Counted from the first letter of the stretch, positions 17,560 through 26,336 are shown. The stretch is 64,000 nucleotides of DNA from Chitinophaga agri (GCF_010093065.1 NZ_CP048113.1:372001-436000); one strand, 5' to 3'. A program made the numbers and translations. Notes: generated by a model from the letters alone, not told the origin.

Positions 17560-18381
17560 TTAGCCGAAGATAATGCGGATGGTCTGGTAAAAGGCCAGTT
17601 TCTGGTATCCGGAAGTGAGCTGATCACGGGTGAAGCCCTGCAAACCAAAGAGGCCGGCAGCATTACCTTTATTGATGGCTATTTCGAGATAGCCAGCTGC
17701 GTTAAACAGGGCCAGTTTATGACCTTCCGGCACGTCTGCATAGGTTTCACAGAGTTGGGTGATCACTTCATCTCTGCGGAAGAAGATGGAAAATGGCCGG
17801 TTCTGGCGGTGTTCTTCAAATTGCTCGCGGGTGATATTGACCACTACGTTCTCGAAGTTGTCGATATGGATGATCTGACCATCAATATAATCTTCGCCTG
17901 TCAGCGGCTGAAGGTTATTCTTGATGACGAATTCACTGGCCAGTTCGCCGATATCTGTGAGCGACTTACCGTTTTGCAACTCTTTGTAGGCATCAGCAAA
18001 GCGTTTCAGGATCGTAAAGGTATCCTGCGGGCGTTCCTTGTTCAACTGTAGTTTAACCACTTTGTCAGGAGATCCGCCTGCAATCATTGTTATCAGTCCG
18101 TTATCCGCACAGGCAATATATTGTCCATTATGTTCGGCCAGTAGCACATGATCGGCCTTTCTGTCAAAGAGGTTGATCAGCACAATATGGAAGGTACGTG
18201 GCGGATAGTAAGAGAAGGCGCTCTTACATATATATGTAGCCTGTGGCAGATTGAAAGGGGAGATCTGGTGAGTAATGTCCATGACGGGGACACCAGGACA
18301 GTGTTGCCACAGCTGCCCTTTGATGGCGCCAACCAGGTAGTCCTGAAGGCCGATGTCGGATGTCAGAGTAATAATGGACAT
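17560..18381 (-). CDS. SAM hydroxide adenosyltransferase (DUF62)
   Basis: 273 aa. The opening IITLTSDIGLQDYLVGAIKGQ is the family hallmark (TLTTDFGxxDxYVG), followed by DITHQISPFNLPQATYICKSAFSYYPPRTFHIVLI and YIACADNGLITMI. Such enzymes hydrolyse S-adenosylmethionine to adenosine and methionine using hydroxide; relatives are fluorinases and chlorinases. The gene is single, with a 265-bp gap to the SDR gene upstream. Confidence 0.88.
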   Translation of the reverse strand: MSIITLTSDIGLQDYLVGAIKGQLWQHCPGVPVMDITHQISPFNLPQATYICKSAFSYYPPRTFHIVLINLFDRKADHVLLAEHNGQYIACADNGLITMIAGGSPDKVVKLQLNKERPQDTFTILKRFADAYKELQNGKSLTDIGELASEFVIKNNLQPLTGEDYIDGQIIHIDNFENVVVNITREQFEEHRQNRPFSIFFRRDEVITQLCETYADVPEGHKLALFNAAGYLEIAINKGNAAGLFGLQGFTRDQLTSGYQKLAFYQTIRIIFG

Positions 18382-18587
18382 TTTATCAATGATAACCCAT
18401 TTCCCAAAAAGAATGCCATTGGGCTATCGGAGGCATTTTGTCTGCAAAGAAATATAAAATATATATGTTGCTGTGCTGATTTTATAAATAACTTGTTAAG
18501 ATGTGAATAACTATAAATAGGCTGTTGTCGGGGCTTTGGGGTACGTGATAACTGAGCAAACGGTGGTAATAACTGAAATAGGTACGA

Positions 18588-18640
18588 TAAGCCGTTCACG
18601 CTAAATCCTTTGTAATCAATCATTGGCGTTGAACGGCTTA
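18588..18640. terminator. hairpin after SDR gene
   Basis: TAAGCCGTTCA-CGC pairs with GCG-TTGAACGGCTTA across a 23-nt loop. It lies just past the SDR stop (minus strand), suggesting a terminator, although no T-run is obvious. Confidence 0.45.
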
Positions 18641-18647
18641 AAGTTAA

Positions 18648-19448
18648 TTATTTAAGTGGAGACCCTGGTTCTTTCCTGAAATGGTTATACACTAAACCGT
18701 CTAGCAGTCCGGGGAAAAGTTTACTTAGTAACACTGTCAGTTTGCCCTGACCCGTGAGTACCAATGTGCGTTTCCGTTTTGTCACTGCCTTCATTATTTC
18801 ATCTGCCACTGTTTCAGCACTCATCAATTTTCCTTCATCGAGTGGTGTTTCAGCCTGCGCGCGTCCCTGTTCATTCAGTGCAGTATTACGAATATTAGAA
18901 GCGGTAAAGCCCGGGCTCACCCACATTACGTTAATGCCTGTATGCAGATTTTCAGTGCGCAACGCTTCGAGGAATCCCTGCATAGCGAATTTAGAAGCGG
19001 AATAACCGGTACGTCCGGGCAAGCCTCTGTAACCTGCTATAGAAGATACACCGACAATGGTTCCTTTGTTCGCTAGCAATGAAGGTAACGCATATTTTGT
19101 ACAATATACGGTTCCCCAGAAGTTGATGTCCATCAGCTGCTTTAACACGGTCAGGTCCGCATCCCGGAACAATGCCCGCATGGAGATACCCGCGTTATTA
19201 ATGAGTATGTCAATTTTACCTAGCCGGGCAATGACCTGCTCAATGAACTGTTTACAATCTTCTTCCTTGCTCACATCGGCAGTAAATGTATAGAGGTTAT
19301 CCGACGCAACTTCATTTTCCATTGCCTGGAGGACATCGGACTTTCTGCCGCATACGGCAACTTTCGCCCCGGCCTTCAGGTAAGTTATTGCGAGCGCCTT
19401 TCCGATACCGGAGGTACCCCCTGTGATCACTACGACCTTATTTTGCAT
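18648..19448 (-). CDS. SDR family short-chain dehydrogenase
   Basis: 266 aa. Classical SDR: TGGTSGIGKA (NAD(P)-binding TGxxxGIG), NNAG in ILINNAGISMRAL, catalytic Ser in VSSIAG, and YSASK with Tyr and Lys. The C terminus TVADEIMKAVTKRKRTLVLTGQGKLTVLLSKLFPGLLDGLVY resembles the DltE/DhrS-like classical SDRs attached to lipid substrates. Cofactor choice and substrate are unknown. Transcribed away from tRNA-Lys. Confidence 0.9.
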   Translation of the reverse strand: MQNKVVVITGGTSGIGKALAITYLKAGAKVAVCGRKSDVLQAMENEVASDNLYTFTADVSKEEDCKQFIEQVIARLGKIDILINNAGISMRALFRDADLTVLKQLMDINFWGTVYCTKYALPSLLANKGTIVGVSSIAGYRGLPGRTGYSASKFAMQGFLEALRTENLHTGINVMWVSPGFTASNIRNTALNEQGRAQAETPLDEGKLMSAETVADEIMKAVTKRKRTLVLTGQGKLTVLLSKLFPGLLDGLVYNHFRKEPGSPLK

Positions 19449-19542
19449 TAGAATTTTTTTTTAGATGCAAAAATAGGGGTAAATGATATATGTTGTTTCT
19501 TTTTGTCTGTAGCGGGTTTTGTAAAAATGTTTGAAAAAAAGT

Positions 19543-19571
19543 TGGTGGGAAGGAATTTTTTTCTACCTTTG
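19543..19571 (+). promoter_or_regulatory. Bacteroidota sigma-A type promoter of tRNA-Lys
   Basis: TTG (19543-19545) and TACCTTTG (19564-19571) fit the phylum's -33 TTG / -7 TAnnTTTG promoter with 18 bp between the boxes. It is 21 bp upstream of the mature tRNA. Confidence 0.75.
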
Positions 19572-19592
19572 CAATCCCAACAAAAAAGGGAT

Positions 19593-19665
19593 GATTCCGT
19601 AGCTCAGTTGGTAGAGCAATACACTTTTAATGTATGGGTCCTGGGTTCGAGTCCCAGCGGGATCA
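19593..19665 (+). tRNA. tRNA-Lys (anticodon TTT)
   Basis: 73 nt. Acceptor GATTCCG/CGGGATC, D-arm GCTC..GAGC, anticodon arm ATACA-CTTTTAA-TGTAT with TTT, T-arm CTGGG-TTCGAGT-CCCAG, discriminator A. All arms pair apart from one T-G in the acceptor. CCA is not encoded. The DNA downstream carries a broken integrase, consistent with the 3' end having served as an attachment site. Confidence 0.96.
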
Positions 19666-19673
19666 CGGATAAG

Positions 19674-19698
19674 AAAGGCGTTCATGACGAGCGCCTTT
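19674..19698 (+). terminator. tRNA-Lys terminator
   Basis: AAAGGCG pairs with CGCCTTT and is followed by a T-run. Confidence 0.8.
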
Positions 19699-19730
19699 TT
19701 TGCATTTTACCGCTTGCTGGTGGCGGGTTT

Positions 19731-20085
19731 ATGAAATCGAGTAAACTGCAAACCCAGGCAAAAAATAAACAAACGCTAGAGTACCCAGCCAAATTGGTTG
19801 CCAAAGAACTTATGTGAAACTATCATCCGCTATCGCTCCAAAACATTGGGATGAACATAGCCAAACCATTAAGACCAATTGCCCAACTATATCACTGTAA
19901 AAAAGAAAATGGACACTTTCATAAAAGATATGGAGGCCGCCTTTATCTTGTGTACCCAAAATACAGACAGGATATTTAAAGCAAATCAGGACGGAGACTT
20001 GAAGCCGTCAACGGCAAAAGGGCGTACAATCCGCGCGTCCTTAACTGCATTGCATAGAAGCCTTTTGTTTTCTGCTTTCGCGTGA
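19731..20085 (+). pseudogene. tyrosine recombinase (integrase) N-terminal remnant
   Basis: Three short frames in order resemble the arm-binding and core-binding start of Bacteroidota phage/ICE integrases: MKSSKLQTQAKNKQ (19731), then KLSSAIAPKHWDEHSQTIKT (from 19817) and, after a shift, PNYITVKKKMDTFIKDMEAAF (from 19882). The pattern S-AI-PKHWDE---TIK is typical of the family. Stops and shifts interrupt it and no catalytic R..HxxR..Y domain follows. Its position just after tRNA-Lys fits an old integrative element. Confidence 0.5.
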
Positions 20086-20510
20086 TCGAACCACGACTAG
20101 TACACCCAACAACGAAACAAGGCCATAGAGCAACCACCAATACATATCACTTCACTTCCGTTACCCGGCTTGCGGAGTGCAAACCGCTCAAACATATTGT
20201 TCGAACTCGTGCCAAAATTTCGGGTAACCATTACCGTGATCGACTCAGACTAGCGGGGAGGATAAACATCTTAACACTTCTTCGGTACCTATTATGTTCC
20301 CTCTTCCCTTCGGACGTTTCTCAAAAGTGAGAAAGAAGCCGCCGCACCCTACGAAAAGACATAACGTTTCTCTCACCCATCCTGGGAAACGTTAGTGCTG
20401 TGAAGCGAAATGCCGCAGACGGAGAAGGAACGGTCAATCCAGTCGATCTCATCAATGTATTATAAACCAATATCTTGTAATAATTACTAAATATTTTAGT
20501 AAGTTTGTAA
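20086..20510. other. non-coding stretch, no gene recognised
   Basis: About 425 bp between the integrase remnant and the SRAP gene pair. No frame reads like a protein. TAAGTTTG at 20500-20507 resembles a -7 element for the downstream pair, with a TTG 22 bp upstream, slightly long spacing. Confidence 0.4.
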
Positions 20511-20522
20511 AAAGGGGAACAA

Positions 20523-21002
20523 ATCAACGCAGCATCACCATACAATCCATTTGAACGCGTTACACCAGCGTTCGTAAGCATATTCATCAAAGCCGGGCGA
20601 CCCTATGTCGTCGCCCAGCGATTCCAATGGCCCGGCCTGCCAGAAGGTAAAGGATTTATGCTGACCGCATACTCCTATGAGCCGCAGGCAACCAGCCACC
20701 TCGGCCAGTTGGAACCAGGGGAAGGGAAGGTATTAAACCTGCAAAACGAAGAAACAGTAAAGCACATTAAACAACTGCTCCAGCTCAATTCAGGCTACCA
20801 GTTCTTTTATAGTGCCACCAAAGACAAAGACGCCAGGAAAAAGCTCATTACAGAACATAGAGAAAGGATCAAACAATATTCCATTACAAACTACAGGGGC
20901 CATTTCGAGTTTGGCGTCAAAGTCGAAGCCGGCCAGTTATACGGCACCTACAGTTATGAAAAGCAGACTATAGGTGTCTTATTTTACGACATCATAAAAT
21001 AG
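20523..21002 (+). CDS. hypothetical protein, partner of SRAP gene
   Basis: About 160 codons, unrecognised. The frame is open from 20511 but the first ATG is at 20658 (114 aa). The reading upstream of that ATG looks like real protein (PYNPFERVTPAFVSIFIKAG, RPYVVAQRFQWPGLPEGKG), and an AAGGGGAAC ribosome-binding-like run lies just before ATC 20523, so a non-ATG start or a mutated start is suspected. It ends six bases before the SRAP start, suggesting one operon. Confidence 0.55.
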   Translation: MNAASPYNPFERVTPAFVSIFIKAGRPYVVAQRFQWPGLPEGKGFMLTAYSYEPQATSHLGQLEPGEGKVLNLQNEETVKHIKQLLQLNSGYQFFYSATKDKDARKKLITEHRERIKQYSITNYRGHFEFGVKVEAGQLYGTYSYEKQTIGVLFYDIIK

Positions 21003-21008
21003 AAAATC

Positions 21009-21842
21009 ATGTGCAGAATGGTATCGCAGAATGGAGAAATCGACTTAATCACCGATATTTTTCCTGAACTACAAAACGTAAAGCACCTCGAGTTCAGCAC
21101 CGAACAACTCACACTCATCAACGCCAACGCCTTCCAACTGGCCAACGTCGTCGTGCGCCATCAGGACCGCCTGCTGCTCGGAGAAATGGAATGGGGAATA
21201 CACCCCGCCTTCGAAACAGACAAAGCCGCCTTTCATAGACGGAGGTTGAACATGGTCAACGCCCGCCAGGAAAACCTGCTCGATCCAAATTCCTATTGGA
21301 ATAACAAAGGACTTATTAAGAACGCGGTGCTCATACCCGTAAACAAAATTTACGAACACCGGCACATCGACACCTGGGACACAGCAGTGCCCTACGCCAT
21401 CAGCACCAATCACCAGCCAGAAGAAGAATACTTCTATATACCTGGCATCTACCAGGTATACGATGAACAACTACCAGACGGCCAGAAACGCAAATATTCC
21501 GGCTTTGCCATGATTACCACCGAAGCCAACGAAACCATGCGCCACATCCACAACCATGGAGAGAACAAGCACCGCATGCCCCTCTACGTACCGTTAGAGA
21601 TGGCCAGGCAATGGGTATCGCCCAAACGCACCTTCGGAGATTTCAAAGAAATCATAAACTACCAACTCCCATCAGAAGACCTGAACTATCACACCGTCCA
21701 TCCGCTCACCGGCAAAAGGCAACGGCCCGATAACAAAGGTAAAGACGCTGCCTGGACTTGGCCCGGACTGCCACCATTAGGCAACGACACACCCTTGAAT
21801 ATCAATAACATCATTGACCCACGACTGCAAAAAGCGTCCTAG
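21009..21842 (+). CDS. SRAP-family protein (YedK/HMCES-like)
   Basis: 277 aa. The mature catalytic Cys2 follows the initiator Met (MCRMV). NARQE with Asn84, Glu116 in KIYEHRH and His188 in KHRMPLYV occupy the places of the YedK active-site Asn, Glu and His, so the DNA-protein crosslinking chemistry at abasic sites should be intact. The N-terminal 50 residues are longer than in YedK. It is likely co-transcribed with the hypothetical gene before it and converges with the disrupted membrane gene. Confidence 0.85.
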   Translation: MCRMVSQNGEIDLITDIFPELQNVKHLEFSTEQLTLINANAFQLANVVVRHQDRLLLGEMEWGIHPAFETDKAAFHRRRLNMVNARQENLLDPNSYWNNKGLIKNAVLIPVNKIYEHRHIDTWDTAVPYAISTNHQPEEEYFYIPGIYQVYDEQLPDGQKRKYSGFAMITTEANETMRHIHNHGENKHRMPLYVPLEMARQWVSPKRTFGDFKEIINYQLPSEDLNYHTVHPLTGKRQRPDNKGKDAAWTWPGLPPLGNDTPLNINNIIDPRLQKAS

Positions 21843-21846
21843 AAGG

Positions 21847-22443
21847 TTACTTTTTCCGTACATACATCTCACCGCCATCATCTTCAATGCTATATTTTGC
21901 AGCTATCGCAGGTTGGGCAAGGAACATTTTAACAATATCGCCTGAAAACAGGTATCGAACATTGTCAACAAACTTATCATCTGTTACATACAGCTTCTGT
22001 AGATTCAGGCGATTCTTATGTCTTAAGCTGGTTTCAATGTAATTATCAAGAAGTACAAACACCTGGCGGGTCACGTTAGCCTTCACAGTCGAATCCACAC
22101 AAATAAACAGATTGGCATCACGTATAAACTCATTTGGATAGCGTTCCAAAATATTATTTAGGTCTTCTCTGGTGTACCCTTTACCCAAAAGTCCAACTTC
22201 ATAATAAAACAAGAACAAGTTTCGCTCATAACGACTTTTTAATCCTAATGCTTTCTGACGAATGCCTTCTTCTTGTTTCTCGCCATACTTTAGCACTATG
22301 CCTCCGATGAAAAAAAGAGCAATACAAAAATAGAACACGAAATGATCACTGCTGTGATGAAATTGTTGGAATAAGCGCTTAAGAATTGAAACAGCTTTTT
22401 TAAAACGTCCCCCTTCCGTAGAGGCTGGTGGTGGTTCTTTACT
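21847..22443 (-). pseudogene. two-TM membrane protein gene, 3' part (split by IS66)
   Basis: The last 198 codons of a gene whose first 45 codons lie across the IS at 24802-24936. Joining the halves at one copy of the 8-bp duplication gives a continuous 243-aa frame. This part carries the second membrane segment (FVFYFCIALFFIGGIVL) and a soluble C-terminal domain (FLFYYEVGLLGKGYTREDLNNILERYP..VFVLLDNYIETSL). No family recognised. The frame seen in the disrupted state starts inside the IS end (MLSTGYLRI), which is artefactual. Confidence 0.8.
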
Positions 22444-22451
22444 CGTTATAC
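22444..22451. repeat. IS66 target-site duplication, left copy
   Basis: CGTTATAC, identical to 24802-24809. Eight bases is the size IS66-family elements generate. Confidence 0.92.
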
Positions 22452-22496
22452 GTAAGTATCCGGTAGACAGCACCTATGTAATGATTTTGGAGAGCG

Positions 22497-23987
22497 TTAC
22501 TTTTGCTTCGTGATCCAGATATGAGGTAGGAGCTCTTTGATTCTGTTGATGGGATGGTCGTTAATGACCATTAAAACGTCCTTTAGCCAAAGGCTGGGAT
22601 TAATGTTATGTAGTTTACAGGTTCCGATCAGGCTGTAGAGCATTGCAATTCGCTTTGCTGATTCATGGCTCCCGGCAAAGAGGTAATTCTTTCGGCCTAT
22701 AACAGTCGCTCTTATAGATCTCTCAGCCGCGTTATTATCTGGATGTAGCTTTCCATCATACACGAAGGCACAGAGTTTATCCCAGCGTTTTATACTATAG
22801 GCAAGGGCTTTTCCTATCGGGCTTTGTGGAAGTACCTGCTTGTATTGGTCTTCCATCCAGCTTCCTAATTTCTTCAGTATAGGTAAGGAGTGCTTCTGTC
22901 TTGAAGCTGCTCGTTTTTCATTGTCGTGATTTAACGCCCTGCTATCGCGTTCAATCTGATAGACGAGCTGTAACTGTTCCAATACATATTCTGCTCTTTC
23001 TCGGTCGCTGTAAATAGCGTCAGAGAAGTACCTTCTTGCATGAGCAAGACAGTGGATCAATGTTATATTATTGGTGTCAACGATGCTATTATATGCAGAG
23101 TAAGCGTCTGTTTGCAGCGTACCATAAAAATCTTTCAGCATTTCTGCGGGTCCTTCTCGGCCACGCCCGGGTTGATAATCAAAGACAAGCAGCTTGTTAA
23201 TACTATCCTGATAGAGCCAGTAATACCCCCGATGAGTGCTCCCTTTCTTATCCTTGTCGAGCACTGGTACCGATGTCTCATCAGCCTGCAAATAGTCAGC
23301 GTTGAGTACTTCTGTTACCAGCGCTCTGTATATAGGAGTAATTAACGCAGCTGTCTTAGCAAAACCATCACTCAGCGTTGAGTATGGTAGCTTTATGCCA
23401 TCTCTTTCCAGACGTTGTTGCTGGCGATGCACGGGGAGATGATCGCAGATCTTCTCAACAACCAGTTGAGCCAGTAAGCCTGGCCCCATCATCGATTTTG
23501 CAACTGGTAATGTTGGCAAAGGTCCAACAATAATTTTTGACGACGTCTCATCCGCAGATGGGAGAAGGTACTTGTTACGGATGTAACGGACTACATAAAT
23601 TTCAGCGGGTTTGTATTCCAGCACTTCAGTTTCAGTGGTGCCAATATGTTTACTACCAGCTGGTATATGGTCTGGATCTATAATTACATCTTCTCTTCGT
23701 AAGTGAGATGGTATGGTATGACGGCTATCTCTGGCTTGAGTCGCATCTTGTTTTACAACTTTCACATAAGTCACCTTCTTTGCATCTAACACGTTGCAAA
23801 CAGCAGCAGATTGTTCTGTTGGAATATCGAGTGCCAGTTGATTCTTATCTGCGGGAATAAATCGCTCCTGACGAACTCCGAAAATCATCTTCTTGAGCTG
23901 ATTCAATTCATGCTGCAGCTGCTCAACCTTGTTGATGGCAGACTCATAGAGCTGTTTGTAATCATTATCTTCTGCTGACGTACTCAT
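22497..23987 (-). CDS. tnpC: IS66 transposase (TnpC)
   Basis: 496 aa. N-terminal leucine-rich coiled coil (YESAINKVEQLQHELNQLKKMIFG), a zinc-finger-like region, then the DDE catalytic domain: LQADETSVPVLD (first Asp), LQTDAYSAYN (second Asp) and DNNAAERSIRATVIGRKNYLFAG (Glu). Ends with the IS66 C-terminal HNINPSLWLKDVLMVINDHP..LLPHIW. Full length and uninterrupted, so probably functional. Confidence 0.95.
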   Translation of the reverse strand: MSTSAEDNDYKQLYESAINKVEQLQHELNQLKKMIFGVRQERFIPADKNQLALDIPTEQSAAVCNVLDAKKVTYVKVVKQDATQARDSRHTIPSHLRREDVIIDPDHIPAGSKHIGTTETEVLEYKPAEIYVVRYIRNKYLLPSADETSSKIIVGPLPTLPVAKSMMGPGLLAQLVVEKICDHLPVHRQQQRLERDGIKLPYSTLSDGFAKTAALITPIYRALVTEVLNADYLQADETSVPVLDKDKKGSTHRGYYWLYQDSINKLLVFDYQPGRGREGPAEMLKDFYGTLQTDAYSAYNSIVDTNNITLIHCLAHARRYFSDAIYSDRERAEYVLEQLQLVYQIERDSRALNHDNEKRAASRQKHSLPILKKLGSWMEDQYKQVLPQSPIGKALAYSIKRWDKLCAFVYDGKLHPDNNAAERSIRATVIGRKNYLFAGSHESAKRIAMLYSLIGTCKLHNINPSLWLKDVLMVINDHPINRIKELLPHIWITKQK

Positions 23988-24036
23988 TGCAATTGCAATG
24001 TTATCACATGTAAATCAATTATTTGTTAGCGCGATG

Positions 24037-24393
24037 TTAATGATCGGCAGATTGTCGAAAATACCGCCTGCGGTACTGGACTTTATCCATCTGAATGCCT
24101 TGCAGAATAAGCATCAATTGTGTAGAAGTAAGCGAAGACTGTACCCCACCTGGTTTGGGAATCTCAAATGTTCCCTTCTCAAGCCGCTTGTAATAAATCG
24201 CAAATCCATCTTGCTGCCATTGAAGTAGCTTGATATGTGTAGCTCTGCGGTTAAAGAAAATATAGACATCCCCGGTTAAAGGATCCAAATGCATCTGTTG
24301 ATTGACAATAGCCGCCAGTTTGTAAAAGCTACTACTTATCATGATTGGCTGAGTATACAGAAAATACCTGCATGAGGACGAGAGTGCCAGCAT
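24037..24393 (-). CDS. tnpB: IS66 accessory protein TnpB (Orf2)
   Basis: 118 aa. Matches the IS66 Orf2 pattern: AAIVNQQMHLDPLTGDVYIFFNRRATHIKLLQWQQDGFAIYYKRLEKGTFEIPK and a C-terminal LMLILQGIQMDKVQYRRRY. It starts directly after the tnpA stop, suggesting translational coupling. Required with TnpC for transposition in studied IS66 members. Confidence 0.92.
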   Translation of the reverse strand: MLALSSSCRYFLYTQPIMISSSFYKLAAIVNQQMHLDPLTGDVYIFFNRRATHIKLLQWQQDGFAIYYKRLEKGTFEIPKPGGVQSSLTSTQLMLILQGIQMDKVQYRRRYFRQSADH

Positions 24394-24750
24394 TTATTTA
24401 CTGTTTAGTAGCTCTTTTAGCATGTCTGTATTGACCGCCGAATGAAAAATTATCCTGTTACCTGATAAAGATATCACCTCCGCGAATGGAAGTGCAATAT
24501 CTGGTATACTCGCCTTAGAAGGTGTCAGCTGAATGAAATGTTTTCGTCTGGGAACTTTTGCAGGAGTGGCAAACTGCTTCCTCCAGTTCTTGAGCATGGA
24601 GACCGTGATTCCATGATTATCACAAAACACTTGCATCTTTACGTTTGACTGGCTCCATTGCATCGCGATATTCTTCTTCTCCGATATTGTAAATGAACGT
24701 ATCGTGGAATTATTGGATGATTGCATACAGGGCATATTTAAACAACGCAA
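24394..24750 (-). CDS. tnpA: IS66 accessory protein TnpA (HTH)
   Basis: 118 aa, possibly starting at MPCMQSS or MQSSNNST within the first ten residues. A transposase-8-like helix-turn-helix covers EKKNIAMQWSQSNVKMQVFCDNHGITVSMLKNWRKQFA. It is the first gene of the IS operon. Confidence 0.88.
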   Translation of the reverse strand: MRCLNMPCMQSSNNSTIRSFTISEKKNIAMQWSQSNVKMQVFCDNHGITVSMLKNWRKQFATPAKVPRRKHFIQLTPSKASIPDIALPFAEVISLSGNRIIFHSAVNTDMLKELLNSK

Positions 24751-24801
24751 ACATAAACCCTCAGACTTACATGCCGAAGATGCTGTCTACCGGAACCTTA
24801 C

Positions 24802-24809
24802 CGTTATAC
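24802..24809. repeat. IS66 target-site duplication, right copy
   Basis: CGTTATAC, identical to 22444-22451. Confidence 0.92.
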
Positions 24810-24936
24810 CCAAAAATAGCTTTAAAGTGACCCACACTACAGGAAACAAAAGGGAGATTAAGAGAGGATAAGCAAAGGGACTAACTAAGCGGATCAAATC
24901 AAAAATTGACTTAGCCTTTTCTACAGGATAATCCAT
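24802..24936 (-). pseudogene. two-TM membrane protein gene, 5' part (split by IS66)
   Basis: The true start ATG (24936-24934) and first 45 codons: MDYPVEKAKSIFDLIRLVSP followed by a strong membrane segment (FAYPLLISLLFPVVWVTLKL, residues 21-40). The frame runs without a break into the piece at 22443 once the IS and one duplication copy are removed. The intact protein would have two membrane segments and a cytosolic or periplasmic C-terminal domain. Confidence 0.82.
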
Positions 24937-25045
24937 ATTAATTTAGTTGTAGCGCCTAAATTATATAGCTTATACCACCAATCAAATACCAACTAGTTTG
25001 TATTTTATGCCCGCGAGAGTGGCATTTTAGAACCATCGCATTTAA

Positions 25046-25620
25046 CGATTTGCAGAAGTTGTCATCACAAAATTGGTATTACTAAATACTGGAGTTGTAG
25101 AGCTTACCAGCAATGTTGGTAAAGATGATGAGGTAGAATTTACTGGTGAAGTTCCTGTTAATGCTAATGGAAATCCTATCGGGATACGTGCATCTACTGA
25201 AATAGTCACCGATCTCATAAAGCATGATGGAACTGATGTATTTATCACAGAGTCAGATGACGTTGACAAGAATGACCCGGTGAATTTCACTGATGGTTCT
25301 ACGCCAGGAAAAGGTTCCGGGTCCAGTATCAGATATAATCCATATATTAGAAATGATGTAAGTGACAAAACAACTTCAATTGTGAACGTTGATGTTTCTT
25401 TTGGGTTTTCCCCGTTTGTCCTTTTAGGACATGAGCTTTTCCATGCATTAGAACTCAAGTATGGTAAAAAATAGTAACGAGATTACTGGAGAAATAGATC
25501 CTGACTTGGGTGAAAAGGGAATGACAGTCAGAGTCTCGAGCAAGGAAAAAAGAGAATGAAATTCGAGCCCAGAATAATATAGTACTAAGAAAACTACCAT
25601 ATTTTCCGTTAAATAAATAA
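25046..25620 (+). pseudogene. M91-like zinc metallopeptidase toxin domain, frameshifted
   Basis: The first frame ends GFSPFVLLGHELFHALELKYG, with an HExxH zinc site (HELFH) as in the M91 (NleD-like) C-terminal domains of polymorphic toxins. Removing one A from the A6 run at about 25466 continues into NEITGEIDPDLGEKGMTVRV, and removing one A from the A6 run at about 25546 gives ENEIRAQNNIVLRKLPYFPL, then stop. NEIR--N--LRK is the usual tail of this family. No start or delivery region exists upstream, so it is a detached toxin tip. Confidence 0.65.
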
Positions 25621-25627
25621 AATTTAT

Positions 25628-26260
25628 ATGACTAAATATGCTCTTTTGTTATTGATCGGCAGTAAATGTAATATAAGTCTATTGCCTCAGGTGCAACCAG
25701 GTGAGTTGTCTGTCATTAGACTTTTTTTCGAATGGAATAAAGCAACATTGAAATCCTTAGCTTCACAGAAAGTGGCATCTGCTGACAGTACACTAATTGC
25801 GTCATTGGATAATAGAAGTTGGGGTATTCCGCTTTATTGGGATATTGCCTCACCTGACAGCGTTAACAAGAAATCTGTAAGGTATCGTTTCCTGGATAAG
25901 CTATCTTCCGAAGATCTTCCAAAAGATATATATGTTGTTGAAGCCAATAGTAATGGTGCAAAAAGAGTTATACGAAGTTTTGTGATTTATAAAAATAAGG
26001 TTGGACATTATCAGGCAAGGCTTTATATGTATTTTGGAAAACAATGGGAGATGAGAAAGATAACCGAATTGGATACATGTTTCTTAAGCCCTAAACTTAA
26101 TAACTTTATTGCAAAGCGTGGTTTAGGATTTAATTCGGACGATATTATTATCAGCCACATTACGGGAGGCGTTCGAAAGGTACAAGAATCTGAATACTAT
26201 TTAGGTGGAACTTTAGCTATGGACAGTGGCATTAAAGAATTGATAGACCATGGCTATTAA
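25628..26260 (+). CDS. hypothetical protein downstream of toxin remnant
   Basis: 210 aa, unrecognised, AT-rich relative to the core. The N terminus MTKYALLLLIGSKCNISLL could be a weak signal peptide or hydrophobic start. The body is alpha/beta with WGIPLYWDIASPD, IYVVEANSNGAKRVIRSFVIYK and a Cys-containing end. It begins eight bases after the toxin-remnant stop in the same direction, the place where an immunity or adaptor gene would sit, but nothing in the sequence proves this. Confidence 0.6.
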   Translation: MTKYALLLLIGSKCNISLLPQVQPGELSVIRLFFEWNKATLKSLASQKVASADSTLIASLDNRSWGIPLYWDIASPDSVNKKSVRYRFLDKLSSEDLPKDIYVVEANSNGAKRVIRSFVIYKNKVGHYQARLYMYFGKQWEMRKITELDTCFLSPKLNNFIAKRGLGFNSDDIIISHITGGVRKVQESEYYLGGTLAMDSGIKELIDHGY

Positions 26261-26336
26261 GATGGAGTTTCAAGATACAGCGTAACAACTGAAAATTAGT
26301 TAACAAACGCGTTAAATCTGCATTCTTGTAACGTCG

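Larger units (their letters stand above)
22452..24801. mobile_element. complete IS66-family insertion sequence (2,350 bp)
   Basis: Terminal inverted repeats are GTAAGTATCCGGTAGACAGC at the left and GTAAGGTTCCGGTAGACAGC (read inward) at the right. It carries the usual three genes in minus orientation: HTH-containing tnpA, tnpB, and the DDE transposase tnpC, all open. A perfect 8-bp duplication CGTTATAC flanks it, so the insertion looks recent. It sits inside a gene for a 243-aa membrane protein. Confidence 0.93.
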
